DNA from: Chryseobacterium sp. Bi04
GTDB taxonomy: Bacteria > Bacteroidota > Bacteroidia > Flavobacteriales > Weeksellaceae
Reading direction: 5' to 3'
DNA: 64,000 bases
Assembly (NCBI RefSeq): GCF_918698085.1
Contig: NZ_CAKKLP010000005.1
Span: forward strand, 124,001 to 188,000
The position numbers and the translations under genes were made by a program. The notes under the pieces are model-generated. The model was not told where the DNA came from, searched no databases, and was given only the letters and a program-made list of their open reading frames with translations. This document shows, piece after piece, positions 35,957-44,262 of the stretch. The number at the start of each line of letters is the position of its first letter. Positions within the stretch are counted from its first letter, which is position 1.

Positions 35957-36835
35957 TCAAACTTCCGACAAACGAAAAGCAGTCGGATTAGTTCCTGTAA
36001 ATTTTTTAAAGAAATTATTGAAGTAGGTTGGATAGTCGAATCCCAGGGCGTAAGCGATTTCTGAAATACTCCAGTCGGTATGCAGCAAAAGGGCCTTGGC
36101 TTCTGTTATAATTCGCTCAGTAATGTGCGATGTTGTAGATTTTCCTGTGACTTCTTTTACAACCCGGTTCAGATAATTGGTGTGTACATTGAGATGTTGG
36201 GCGTAATGCTGTGCAGTTCGTAGCTGAAGTGGGTTTTGGATAGTTTCAATAGGAAATTGCCTTTCCAATAATTCCATGAAAACGGAAGTCAATCTTGAAG
36301 ATGCATTCTTATTCTGTTCGTAATTTTCAGAAGGCTCCATCTTCAGAGATTCGTGGATGATGAGACTGATGTAATTACGAATCAATTCATCTTTAAATAC
36401 ATAATCACTCTCCTGCTCTGCTATCATTTTCTGAAATAAGGTATTGAGAAAAAATCTTTGTTCCTCAGTAATTTTCAAAACGGGTGTTCCGCCAATTTTA
36501 AAAAATGAGGACTGCTGTAAACTTTCCGAACGCTCAGAGTTTTTAAAAAATTCTTCAGAGAAAAGAATAGTGTAGCCGGTATAAGTTGTTGAAATGGTTT
36601 CCCACGAATAAGGAATATGCGGGTTTCCAAAGAAAAGGATTGTTCCTTCCTGCTCATACGTTTTGTCAGCGTAATGAATTTTGCTTCTGCCGGTCGTCAG
36701 GCAAATTTTATAAAACTCTTTTCTACTGTAAGTCCTGGTCTCAGCACCATCTTCTTCTATTTGAAATGCTTTAAAGCCTTGCAGTTTAAGCTCGTTATTA
36801 AATCTGGAAACTTCTCTTGTCACCTTTTCTTTCAT
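35957..36835 (-). CDS. AraC family transcription regulator
   Basis: 292 residues. N-terminal cupin-like sensor domain (SRKEFYKICLTTGRSKIHYA, FFGNPHIPYSWE). C-terminal double helix-turn-helix from about 190, with AQHLNVHTNYLNRVVKEVTGKST and the second helix pair WSISEIAYALGFDYPTYFNNFFKKFTGTNPTAFR. Likely controls the downstream acetyltransferase-cupin-CMD-hydrolase genes transcribed in the same direction. Confidence 0.93.
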   Translation of the reverse strand: MKEKVTREVSRFNNELKLQGFKAFQIEEDGAETRTYSRKEFYKICLTTGRSKIHYADKTYEQEGTILFFGNPHIPYSWETISTTYTGYTILFSEEFFKNSERSESLQQSSFFKIGGTPVLKITEEQRFFLNTLFQKMIAEQESDYVFKDELIRNYISLIIHESLKMEPSENYEQNKNASSRLTSVFMELLERQFPIETIQNPLQLRTAQHYAQHLNVHTNYLNRVVKEVTGKSTTSHITERIITEAKALLLHTDWSISEIAYALGFDYPTYFNNFFKKFTGTNPTAFRLSEV

Positions 36836-37091
36836 AATGCAAAGTTAAGAAATTCAAATACGTAACATTTATTTTTTTATTTGCCATATTTATATAATTT
36901 TGCTTGGGAAAGCGTTCTCATTTCAATAAGCGTCAGGAGGCAATTTGGCCCTTTGAGCATCTACAATATCTCGGTAAGCACTGCATACTTTAGGTGAATA
37001 CCTCATAAAAATAGTAGAATTGCAGATATTAGATGAGACTATATGCGCAAAACATGATTTTTACGTTCTTTAAAAAAATAATTATCGAAAA

Positions 37092-37835
37092 ATGGAATTC
37101 ACCCCCAACAATCCCGTTATACAGCTTTGTATGCAAGGTATACAGCTGGAAGAAACTGAAAATCCGGAAGAAGGATGTAAATTATTTCTACAGGCCTGGG
37201 ACAAGGCAACAAACGATTTTGAAAAGTTCCTTGCAGCCTGGTTTATTGGGCGGTGCCAGGTAAAGGTTCCTGACCAATTAAGCTGGTACGAAACGGCACT
37301 GGAGTTTGCTTTAAAAGCTGATAATGATGCCGTGAAAGGAGCTTTTATTGCTCTTTATTCAAAGATAGCTCAATGTTATGAAGAACTTGGCGATATTGAT
37401 AAAGCAAAAAAGTATCATGAATTAGCATTATCATCTGTAAACCAGCCTTCAGATAAGGGTCCCTTTTACCATGGTACACGAGCGGATCTGGACGTAGGTG
37501 ATCTATTGACAGCAGGACGTACTTCCAACTATCAGTCGGAGCTCGTAATGAATCACATCTACTTTACAGCATTGGTTAACGGAGCAGGGCTAGCTGCAGC
37601 TTTAGCCAAGGGTGATGGTGCTGAACGGGTCTATATTGTTGAGCCTAGTGGCAGTTTTGAGGATGATCCCAATGTCACTAATAAAAAGTTTCCCGGCAAT
37701 CCTACACGTTCCTACCGTACCAGCGAGCCGCTGAAGATCATCGGGGAAATAACAGATTGGCAAAAACAGACACCTGAGCAATTACAGCAATGGCAGGAAA
37801 AATTAGCGAAGAATAAAGGAGAGATTATTAATTAG
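37092..37835 (+). CDS. arr: Rifampin ADP-ribosyltransferase (Arr) with N-terminal TPR-like domain
   Basis: 247 residues. The Arr domain is residues about 122-240: GPFYHGTRADLDVGDLL (His127), MNHIYFTALVNGAGLAAALA (Tyr157) and the acidic loop SFEDDPNVTNKKFPGNPT (Asp191/192). These correspond to the His-Tyr-Asp set of known Arr enzymes, which transfer ADP-ribose from NAD to rifamycins. Known Arr proteins are about 140 residues. Here about 115 helical residues precede it, with TPR-like repeats (AFIALYSKIAQCYEELGDID, KAKKYHELAL). A standalone gene. Confidence 0.93.
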   Translation: MEFTPNNPVIQLCMQGIQLEETENPEEGCKLFLQAWDKATNDFEKFLAAWFIGRCQVKVPDQLSWYETALEFALKADNDAVKGAFIALYSKIAQCYEELGDIDKAKKYHELALSSVNQPSDKGPFYHGTRADLDVGDLLTAGRTSNYQSELVMNHIYFTALVNGAGLAAALAKGDGAERVYIVEPSGSFEDDPNVTNKKFPGNPTRSYRTSEPLKIIGEITDWQKQTPEQLQQWQEKLAKNKGEIIN

Positions 37836-37910
37836 ATTATTGCTATTTATTGAAATGGGGAATCCTTTGTTAAAATAGTTCAGCCTTGTAACGACGAGCC
37901 GTTAGATATT

Positions 37911-38849
37911 TTACAATAAGCTAGACCTGAAGTTAATATTATAAAGACCTGAACGTATGCTTGGATAATCTGTGAAAAAATACCGGATTATCATTCCCCA
38001 TTTTTGCAGCAGAGGTGCTTTTGCAATTTCGAAACTTCTAAGCATTCTTTTAGCATGAATTCTTATATCTTCTGAAACCTTTTTTTCACTTTGCATCCAA
38101 TTGTAAACCTCTTTCCAGAGTATCGCTTTTGATATGGCCGGATTTATTTCCCGGTTATCTACTTTTGTTATTCTGTTACTTTCATGTACTCCCCTTATAG
38201 CCACAGCCTGATCTATAATCCCGGGATACAGATCGAGATAAAACGATAAGCGGAAAAGGAATTCAGTATCTTCATGAAGCTGTAAGCCCGGCTTGAACAA
38301 AGACCCCATTTTTAACAGGGCTTCTTTTCGCAGGGTAAGCGTGTCAATACTGAAAAGGCCAAAGGTTCCAAGCATATGAAGCTGACCTTTAAAAACATCC
38401 TTCGGTTCATATTTTTTATAAACTGTTGTAAGTCTCTCACCAAATAACCTGTAATACTGTTTTTTTGCTTTTTCAGAATAATAATGTACACCCAGCGCAC
38501 CATACACTCCCTCAGTTTTATTATTTTTAAAAAGCTCTTTTTCGGCATCAAATCGATTCGGTAGAAAGTAGTCGTCAGCATCCAGAAAAGCAATAAAATC
38601 GCCCGTTGATTTTTCAATCCCCAGGTTTCTGCTGGCTCCGGCACCATGATTTCTCTGATCCGCATGTTGAAAAAATTTTACTCTTTCATATTTTTCAGCT
38701 AGTCCAATGCAAATTTTAAGTGCATTATCAGGTGATCCATCTTCAATAAGGATAACCTCATAAACTTCTTTAAGCTGCAATGCAGAATGTACTGCATTTG
38801 CAACATATTTTTCTGCATTATAAACAGGAATAATAACGGAAATTTTCAT
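37911..38849 (-). CDS. Glycosyltransferase family 2
   Basis: 312 residues. GT-A fold: MKISVIIPVYNAEKYVANAV, ILIEDGSPDNAL, GAGASRNLGIEKSTGDFIAF and the DXD motif FLDADDYFLPNRFD. A C-terminal helical region follows, with no membrane segments. Probably adds a sugar to a surface polysaccharide, LPS or glycoprotein; it stands alone here, so the product is unknown. Confidence 0.93.
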   Translation of the reverse strand: MKISVIIPVYNAEKYVANAVHSALQLKEVYEVILIEDGSPDNALKICIGLAEKYERVKFFQHADQRNHGAGASRNLGIEKSTGDFIAFLDADDYFLPNRFDAEKELFKNNKTEGVYGALGVHYYSEKAKKQYYRLFGERLTTVYKKYEPKDVFKGQLHMLGTFGLFSIDTLTLRKEALLKMGSLFKPGLQLHEDTEFLFRLSFYLDLYPGIIDQAVAIRGVHESNRITKVDNREINPAISKAILWKEVYNWMQSEKKVSEDIRIHAKRMLRSFEIAKAPLLQKWGMIIRYFFTDYPSIRSGLYNINFRSSLL

Positions 38850-38880
38850 GCGATTTAATTATAATTTGTGTTTTGTTTAA

Positions 38881-39049
38881 GCCTGTTTAAACTAATTAAA
38901 ACTGAGCCACGAAAGCTGAGTGAAAAGCTATAAACACCTTAGTTTATTTTTATTTTCAAAGCCTATTAAACAAGTGTTCAAGAAACTTTGTGGCTTTTGA
39001 CTACGTCGAATCTTCGATTTGTGGTTAACATAAAAAGTATAAACAAGTT
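38881..39049 (-). repeat. Dispersed nested-palindrome intergenic repeat, copy B (internal deletion)
   Basis: Inverted relative to copies A and C. It keeps both ends (GCCTGTTTAAACTAATTAAA and TATAAACAAGTT) and the shared TCGAATCTTCGAT and ACTACGTC landmarks. About 90 bp of the centre, including the AATCAAAGATTTTT hairpin, is missing. The short form with intact ends is like the internally deleted derivatives seen in MITE or hairpin repeat families. Confidence 0.8.
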
Positions 39050-39285
39050 CTTTATAAACCCACTATTTCTATATCCGAAATCCATATACGCCCTGGAACA
39101 GCCGCGGTTGTAGCTTTCGATCAACAAGAAATAATAATGTTATCTTTATTGTGTACACTTTAATGTTATCCTGATGCTGTGGTAATACATCAATTAGAAA
39201 ACATTTCAGGTGTCTCCTAAAAACCGTTATATCGAATGTCGAAAGAGCCACTTTTAGAAGATATTTCTGTTTTTATTAATATTAA

Positions 39286-39414
39286 TTTCAAAAGAATAAT
39301 CTTAGAAATACGGTAAGCGGCTGGGCCGTAGAAAACAGAAAGGATACCTATCTGGCAGCCAAACGTCCGTTTAAAATGTCAGATGAAATAAAAAATAAAG
39401 CAGTTCATTATTAA
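39286..39414 (+). pseudogene. C-terminal gene remnant
   Basis: An open stretch of 42 codons preceded by a stop and without a start codon. It reads NTVSGWAVENRKDTYLAAKR and ends SDEIKNKAVHY. The amino-acid composition is clearly protein-like. I do not recognise the parent protein. It lies in a 570-bp gap next to repeat copy B. Confidence 0.45.
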
Positions 39415-39424
39415 TAGTATTATT

Positions 39425-40471
39425 TTAGTTGGTCCTACCGGTATTGTACAATTTTAATCTGCTTTCCAATATATCTAAATGAGAATCTTTAAAATCAAGG
39501 TGGGTAACAAAGCGTACCAGGTTTTTCCCAAAAGGAGAACATAATATATTCTTTTCCTTCATTCCGGCTACAAAACTTACGGCCTCTATATCTTCGGGGA
39601 GCTCTCCTATTACAATATTCGTTTCAACGGGATATAGGCGTATAATCTCTGTCTGGGCAAGTAATAAGTTGCCTACTTTTTTTGCCCTTAAATGGTCATT
39701 TTTAAGCAGGGAAACATGATGGTCAAGAGCGTAAATACCGGCCGCTGCCAATCCTCCGGCCTGTCTCCATCCTCCTCCCATTGCTTTTCTGGCTCTTCTT
39801 GCCTGTTTAATGAATTCTAAAGAACCAACAAGTACAGATCCTACAGGACATCCCAGTCCTTTTGACAGGCAAATGGATATGCTGTCAAACACCTCACCGT
39901 ACTCCTTAGGGGTCTCTGAAGTTTCAGTTAAAGCATTAAATAATCTGGCTCCGTCTAAATGTAGAATAAGTCCATGGTCAGTACATATTTTTTTTATTTT
40001 TTTTATCTCATCAAAATTATAAATACTTCCGCCTCCTTTGTTTGTAGTGTTTTCTAATACCACAAGCTTTGTTACAGGCTGATGAATATCATTAGGATTA
40101 TTGATAGCATCTTTAACCAGAGCTGCACTTAATTTTCCATAATCTCCAGCCAGTGGCCGCACAGAGGAAAAAGCATTCATGGCAATTCCTCCTCCTTCAT
40201 AAAGATAAACATGGGAAAGCTGGTCACAGATCACTTCATCCCCGGGTTTTGTGTGAACTTTAATTGCCAGTTGATTGGTCATGGTTCCGGTAGGACAAAA
40301 AAGAGCTGCTTCCATACCGAACATTGCTGCCACTTTTTCTTCAAGTTTATTCACCGTAGGATCTTCGCTGTACACATCATCACCTAATACGGCATCATTC
40401 ATCACACTTTTCATTTCCGGTGTCGGTAAGGTTAAGGTGTCGCTTCTTAAATCTATTACTTCATTTTCCAT
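39425..40471 (-). CDS. ltaE: Low-specificity L-threonine aldolase
   Basis: 348 residues, PLP fold type I. Motifs: [68 protein letters not shown] and the PLP lysine in [16 protein letters not shown]. It cleaves threonine or allo-threonine to glycine and acetaldehyde. Monocistronic. Confidence 0.95.
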   Translation of the reverse strand: MENEVIDLRSDTLTLPTPEMKSVMNDAVLGDDVYSEDPTVNKLEEKVAAMFGMEAALFCPTGTMTNQLAIKVHTKPGDEVICDQLSHVYLYEGGGIAMNAFSSVRPLAGDYGKLSAALVKDAINNPNDIHQPVTKLVVLENTTNKGGGSIYNFDEIKKIKKICTDHGLILHLDGARLFNALTETSETPKEYGEVFDSISICLSKGLGCPVGSVLVGSLEFIKQARRARKAMGGGWRQAGGLAAAGIYALDHHVSLLKNDHLRAKKVGNLLLAQTEIIRLYPVETNIVIGELPEDIEAVSFVAGMKEKNILCSPFGKNLVRFVTHLDFKDSHLDILESRLKLYNTGRTN

Positions 40472-40808
40472 ATTGTAAAAAAAATTAAATAGTTGAATTG
40501 ATTATTTTCATTGGATTGGACTCATCTTCAGCAGTAATCCGTTTTTTATGAACACTAAGCATAATTGCATAATGAACACCGTCGGAGTTTTTATGGGTTA
40601 GTTATATAAAATTTCAGGTACTCAACCATCACCGTACGTCATTGGATTTTTCAAAGGATATAATTTTATTACTTATTATAGATCCGAAGGATTGTTATTT
40701 CAGTTTTTTTGCAACAGAACTATTTCGGATTACTCGATTTGTACTTTTCCAGGGCAATAATACAAACAAAATTATTCTGTACGATCATAATAGCAAGCAG
40801 ATAGGGCT

Positions 40809-40859
40809 AAAATGATAGATATCTACTATATGTTTTAGTTTTCGGGCCTAGTAGTTTTG
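40809..40859 (+). promoter_or_regulatory. Duplicated promoter region, copy 1
   Basis: A 28-nt block from 40809 (first bases AAAATGATAGATATCTAC) is repeated exactly at 41434. It contains the palindrome TAGATATCTA (40816-40825), and a -7 element TAGTTTTG lies at 40852-40859. Downstream lies only a truncated signal-peptide ORF, so this copy probably once drove a gene now lost. Confidence 0.65.
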
Positions 40860-40922
40860 TTATTATTATAATATGATATAGCTGTAAAAAAACACAGAAA
40901 ATTTTAAACTGAATAAAGTATC

Positions 40923-41288
40923 ATGCAAATGAAAAGAACTGTTTTATTAATCATGATCTTTACTTAGACAAGATTTAATAACCGGTAAAAATGAGATTAT
41001 ATAAAGAATATGGATATGATAAAGATTTTATTGCTTATTAATTTTATACTTTTTTTTCTGGATGTCATCAATATTGCAGTACAAAATAGTAAAAGAACTA
41101 TATCTTCTGAAAATGACTTTTTTACCTTATAGAGATGATATCCGATTGTATGCCAGCATTGTGAGATCTTTTTATTCACGTTTGTCATCGTAAAATTTCA
41201 ACTACTCTATTCATCACATCTGGTCACCAGGTTTATGAAAAAAAAGATCATCTACTGCTTTATTACTGTTATTTCAATCATCATATAG
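40923..41288 (+). pseudogene. Series of truncated secretory-type ORF starts
   Basis: Three short ATG frames begin like signal peptides and then stop. 40923-40967 encodes MQMKRTVLLIMIFT. 41010-41132 encodes 40 residues starting MDMIKILLLINFILFFLDVI. 41235-41288 encodes MKKKIIYCFITVISIII. They lie between a functional-looking promoter copy and the next intact gene. They look like remnants of secreted-protein genes, although tiny hydrophobic peptides remain possible. Confidence 0.4.
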
Positions 41289-41433
41289 AATGTCTCGTAT
41301 TAAAAACAAATTTTAATAATTTTATAATTTTTCACCATATGTTGAATAAATAACATTAATTCACAAGCTATTTAATGTTAATTTTAATAATTAAAAACAG
41401 GTTTTATTATCATGATAATAAATAAAAAAAGCA

Positions 41434-41484
41434 AAAATGATAGATATCTACTATATGTTTTCATTTCCAGGCCTACTAACTTTG
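41434..41484 (+). promoter_or_regulatory. Duplicated promoter region, copy 2
   Basis: The same 28-nt block as at 40809, with TAGATATCTA at 41441-41450. A perfect -7 element TAACTTTG lies at 41477-41484. The palindrome-to--7 distance is 36 bp in both copies. It would drive the small VGIN-type genes downstream. Confidence 0.7.
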
Positions 41485-41515
41485 CACTCAAGATAATACC
41501 GGTATCCATCGGTTG

Positions 41516-41562
41516 AAAAAAACACAATAACCTACCATTCTAAACAAGCCCGGAGGCTTGTT
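41516..41562 (+). promoter_or_regulatory. 5'-UTR element: A7CACA box plus hairpin (first with hairpin)
   Basis: AAAAAAACACA at 41516-41526, then hairpin AACAAGCC / GGCTTGTT at 41543-41562, 28 nt before the ATG of the first small secreted protein. The 11-nt box recurs exactly at 40886, 42783 and 46136. Confidence 0.6.
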
Positions 41563-41590
41563 CAAGATTTGTAATCATATAAATGGAAAA

Positions 41591-41881
41591 ATGAAAAAAA
41601 TATTAATTTTTACAGGTGTAATCTTATGCACCTCACATGCATTCGGACAGGTTGGTATCAATTCCGAAACTCCACATCCGTCAAGTATTCTCACGGTGGC
41701 TCCCACCAATTTAAAAGGCCAGTATAAAGGAACCCTTTTCAGTCCAATGACCACAAACCAGATCAACAGCATATCCAAACCCGCCAATGGTTTATTAGCT
41801 TATGATACTGAAAAAAAATGTCTGAAAGTGAATAAGGGTAATTCTACTCAACCTCAATGGGTATGTATTAATATCAAATAA
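41591..41881 (+). CDS. Small secreted VGIN-motif protein
   Basis: 96 residues from the ATG at 41591, where MKKILIFTGVILCTSHAFGQ is a signal peptide (an upstream alternative start adds 11 non-signal residues). The mature part starts VGINSETPHPSSILTVAPTN, then GTLFSPMTTNQINSISKPAN and GLLAYDTEKKCLKVNKG, and ends in WVCINIK. It is essentially the N-terminal module of the larger gene at 41938 without its C-terminal domain. Confidence 0.8.
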   Translation: MKKILIFTGVILCTSHAFGQVGINSETPHPSSILTVAPTNLKGQYKGTLFSPMTTNQINSISKPANGLLAYDTEKKCLKVNKGNSTQPQWVCINIK

Positions 41882-41937
41882 TAAAAAAGAAGAATATCTT
41901 ATTAAATATCAGCTAACTACAATTAAATAATACAAAA

Positions 41938-42759
41938 ATGAAAAAAAATAAATTAAATGCTGTAGTATTACTAATAGCAGGTGTAATTATGGCAAAAGGA
42001 CAAGTTGGAATAGGTACTTCAAGCCCGGATCCTTCTGCTAATTTACATGTAGCTCCCAGAAACAGTTCGAACCAAAACAAAGGAACATTACTGGGAACCA
42101 TGACTACTCAAAATAGAAATTCTATTGCTCAGCCGGCAACAGGTCTGATGATATACAATACTACTGATAATTGTTTGCAGATTAACAACGGTACGCCGGC
42201 TAGTCCTAAGTGGGAATGTCTCAGTGAGCAGCCTGAAGCTTTTGGATCTATGAACTTCGGACGTTATAAACCTTTTTATTGGGGAATGACCAGCGGTACA
42301 ATTCCTGCCAGTCAAAGTGGTGTGCCTCCATATAGCCCTACCAACACTCGACTTTATGGGGCCTATACAGCAAATGGGAATTTTGCCTCAAATGATATCT
42401 TTAGAGTTGATGTAGCCAGAATAAATGGAGACTCCTATGCACCGATTCTATATAATATTTCAGGAGAGGCCATTAATATCAATTATAATACCGTTACCTA
42501 CGGTAATCCAACATTTCGAACTAATGTCCTTCTTAATGATAAGCAAGGTTCATTAGTAGATGGTAATTTTACGACTTATTTTGTAGAAGCACAGAATATA
42601 TATGTAACGTTGAATTACCCAGATAAGTGGACACAAAGAAAATTTCTGATAGGATTTAATGTCTTTAAAGAAGATTATTCGAGTACCATTTCTTCAGGAG
42701 GAAATGGTTCCGGAAAAATAAATCAATCCATGATCAGTTATATTTTTGAATTTAAGTAA
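41938..42759 (+). CDS. Secreted VGIN-motif protein with C-terminal domain
   Basis: 273 residues. Signal peptide MKKNKLNAVVLLIAGVIMAK, then GQVGIGTSSPDPSANLHVAP. The module GTLLGTMTTQNRNSIAQPAT and NTTDNCLQINNGTPASPKWEC matches the preceding gene. A strand-rich, unique domain follows (from about residue 100). It is 56 bp downstream of the smaller paralogue, probably in one transcript. Likely a surface or appendage subunit; function unknown. Confidence 0.82.
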   Translation: MKKNKLNAVVLLIAGVIMAKGQVGIGTSSPDPSANLHVAPRNSSNQNKGTLLGTMTTQNRNSIAQPATGLMIYNTTDNCLQINNGTPASPKWECLSEQPEAFGSMNFGRYKPFYWGMTSGTIPASQSGVPPYSPTNTRLYGAYTANGNFASNDIFRVDVARINGDSYAPILYNISGEAININYNTVTYGNPTFRTNVLLNDKQGSLVDGNFTTYFVEAQNIYVTLNYPDKWTQRKFLIGFNVFKEDYSSTISSGGNGSGKINQSMISYIFEFK

Positions 42760-42782
42760 TAGGGATTTGAATTCCTCATCAC

Positions 42783-42846
42783 AAAAAAACACAATCTATA
42801 TATATTTATTTGATTACAAGCCCGTATTGGCTTGTAATCAAATAAA
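42783..42846 (+). promoter_or_regulatory. A7CACA box plus 18-bp perfect hairpin
   Basis: AAAAAAACACA at 42783-42793, then a perfect 18-bp stem (42805-42822 with 42829-42846, arms containing GATTACAAGCC and GGCTTGTAATC) around a 6-nt loop. No T run follows, so it is not a standard terminator for the upstream gene. It precedes the HTH gene by about 80 nt. Confidence 0.65.
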
Positions 42847-42928
42847 AACGAAAAGGACTATATAGAATTACACCACTCATTATCAAATAGTTAAACTACT
42901 AGGTATTTAATAATTAAAATCAAGAATA

Positions 42929-43351
42929 ATGGATTTTAAAAATATACATATCGGTCAGCTCATTCAGAAAAGAGTATTGGAATGTGAAATTGATATTGTT
43001 CGTATCTGTAATTTTCTTAAATACTCAGATGAGGAAGTCGATACCATGTATACATTAAAAAGTCTTGATTCTGAACTCCTGTTAAGATGGAGTAAACTCT
43101 TAGAATATGATTTTTTCAGGATCTACAATCAACATTTGATTTTATACGCTCCGCAAATATCAAGAAATCAATCTCAGGTAAAAAAAGAATCTGAATTGCC
43201 GAAATTCAGAAAAAATATTTATACCAAAGAAATTATTGATTTCATTGTAAACCTTATAGAAAGCGGAGAAAAAACCAGAGCGCAGGTTATTGAAGAATAC
43301 AGAATTCCGAAAACCACATTATACAAGTGGCTTGAAAAATACAAATCATAA
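42929..43351 (+). CDS. Double helix-turn-helix DNA-binding protein
   Basis: 140 residues. The N-terminal half (HIGQLIQKRVLECEIDIVRI ... SELLLRWSKLLEYDFFRIYN) resembles Cro/XRE-type helices. The C-terminal half (YTKEIIDFIVNLIESGEKTR, AQVIEEYRIPKTTLYKWLEK) is a transposase-like HTH of the IS3 OrfA kind. There is no transposase catalytic domain nearby, so it is more likely a regulator than an IS remnant. Paired with the following small HTH gene. Confidence 0.75.
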   Translation: MDFKNIHIGQLIQKRVLECEIDIVRICNFLKYSDEEVDTMYTLKSLDSELLLRWSKLLEYDFFRIYNQHLILYAPQISRNQSQVKKESELPKFRKNIYTKEIIDFIVNLIESGEKTRAQVIEEYRIPKTTLYKWLEKYKS

Positions 43352-43382
43352 GAATATATCATCATACAATACAAAAAAAATC

Positions 43383-43691
43383 ATGGAAAGTATAGGACCC
43401 GATTATGTGAAGATTTTTTCAGATATCATTACGAAAAAATTTCCGGAAAAAATTTCCGATTGCAGGAACTATCTGAGAAAGGAAAGGTTATCTTCATTAG
43501 AAGTTATCACTCTTAACCGTATTATATTTCATGATGGCGACACACATAATGAATACAAATCCTATGATTATGAAAGCATTGCCAAAATATTGGAATATCA
43601 AAGAAAAAATAAGATGACTAACATAGCCACTGCATCAGCATTTAAACTCAGCCGGAATACTTTGGCGGCCTGGAAAAAGATGCATCAATAA
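43383..43691 (+). CDS. Small helix-turn-helix protein
   Basis: 102 residues from the ATG at 43383 (MESIGPDYVKIFSDIITKKF). The end, KNKMTNIATASAFKLSRNTL followed by AAWKKMH, has the same HTH pattern as the end of the upstream gene. It starts 31 bp after that gene's stop, so the two are probably co-expressed. Possibly partner regulators of the local secreted-protein genes; that is inference from position. Confidence 0.65.
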   Translation: MESIGPDYVKIFSDIITKKFPEKISDCRNYLRKERLSSLEVITLNRIIFHDGDTHNEYKSYDYESIAKILEYQRKNKMTNIATASAFKLSRNTLAAWKKMHQ

Positions 43692-43815
43692 AAGCAGTAA
43701 AGGAATTTTACAAATAGCAGATCATTATTCATCAGTATGAAATATAACCTTACTGAAAATAAGATACATGGCTATGCTATTCAAACTTAATCTACAATTA
43801 AAATTATAAAACACT

Positions 43816-43895
43816 GCATCGGTATATTTTTTATTCATTCTATCATAGTGTTGTGACCTAATTTCTTTATATCATATTGTTTGAGATACCGATGC
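43816..43895. other. Long-range inverted repeat
   Basis: GCATCGGTAT (43816-43825) and ATACCGATGC (43886-43895) are exact complements about 60 nt apart. They lie in a 570-bp stretch otherwise without a clear gene, apart from the short frame at 43962. CATCGGTAT also occurs at 46498, and a related ACCGGTATCCATCGGT at 41498. Confidence 0.4.
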
Positions 43896-43961
43896 TTTGT
43901 TTTATTTAAGACATTAAATAGGACGAAAGACATACATACAACAGAAAACTAACAAAAAACA

Positions 43962-44057
43962 GTGAATGATGTGAAAAATAAATTATTAACAGGATTCCTC
44001 ATTGGTTTGATCCTTACTGCAGTTTTACTCCTTATTGCCTTTATCTCTAAACTGTAA
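43962..44057 (+). CDS. Possible 31-aa single-pass membrane peptide
   Basis: GTG-initiated frame encoding MNDVKNKLLTGFLIGLILTA then VLLLIAFISKL: a short charged N-terminus and one strongly hydrophobic helix with a lysine near the end. A second in-frame GTG at 43971 is an alternative. The composition is unlikely by chance, but there is no ATG and no known family. Confidence 0.4.
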   Translation: MNDVKNKLLTGFLIGLILTAVLLLIAFISKL

Positions 44058-44262
44058 CAAGAGCAACCCCATATGATGAATATCCTTTTCAGGAAAGACC
44101 TTTCATCCTGAGGCTACTGGATTTGCATTGCATAGAAGCATTGCCAAATTGAGATTTCAAAAATTCTAAAAAATAAAGACAGCAGTCCCTTTTATTATTG
44201 GGTAAGGCCTTCATTCAGGTTTCGGACATATCTATTTTCTTATTATTCTAAAAAAAATTACA

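Noticed and set aside
36923..37006. 27-codon minus-strand frame MRYSPKVCSAYRDIVDAQRA... in the gap before arr
   Set aside because: Protein-like composition, but too short, without partner or family; could be a fragment of a lost gene.
40997..41188. 63-codon minus-strand frame in the 40.5-41.5 kb gap
   Set aside because: It is antisense to a better plus-strand signal-peptide-like frame at 41010 and has low-complexity hydrophobic content.
42805..42846. 18-bp hairpin read as a terminator for the gene at 41938
   Set aside because: No T run follows on the plus strand and the same box-hairpin arrangement precedes other genes, so a leader element is the better reading.
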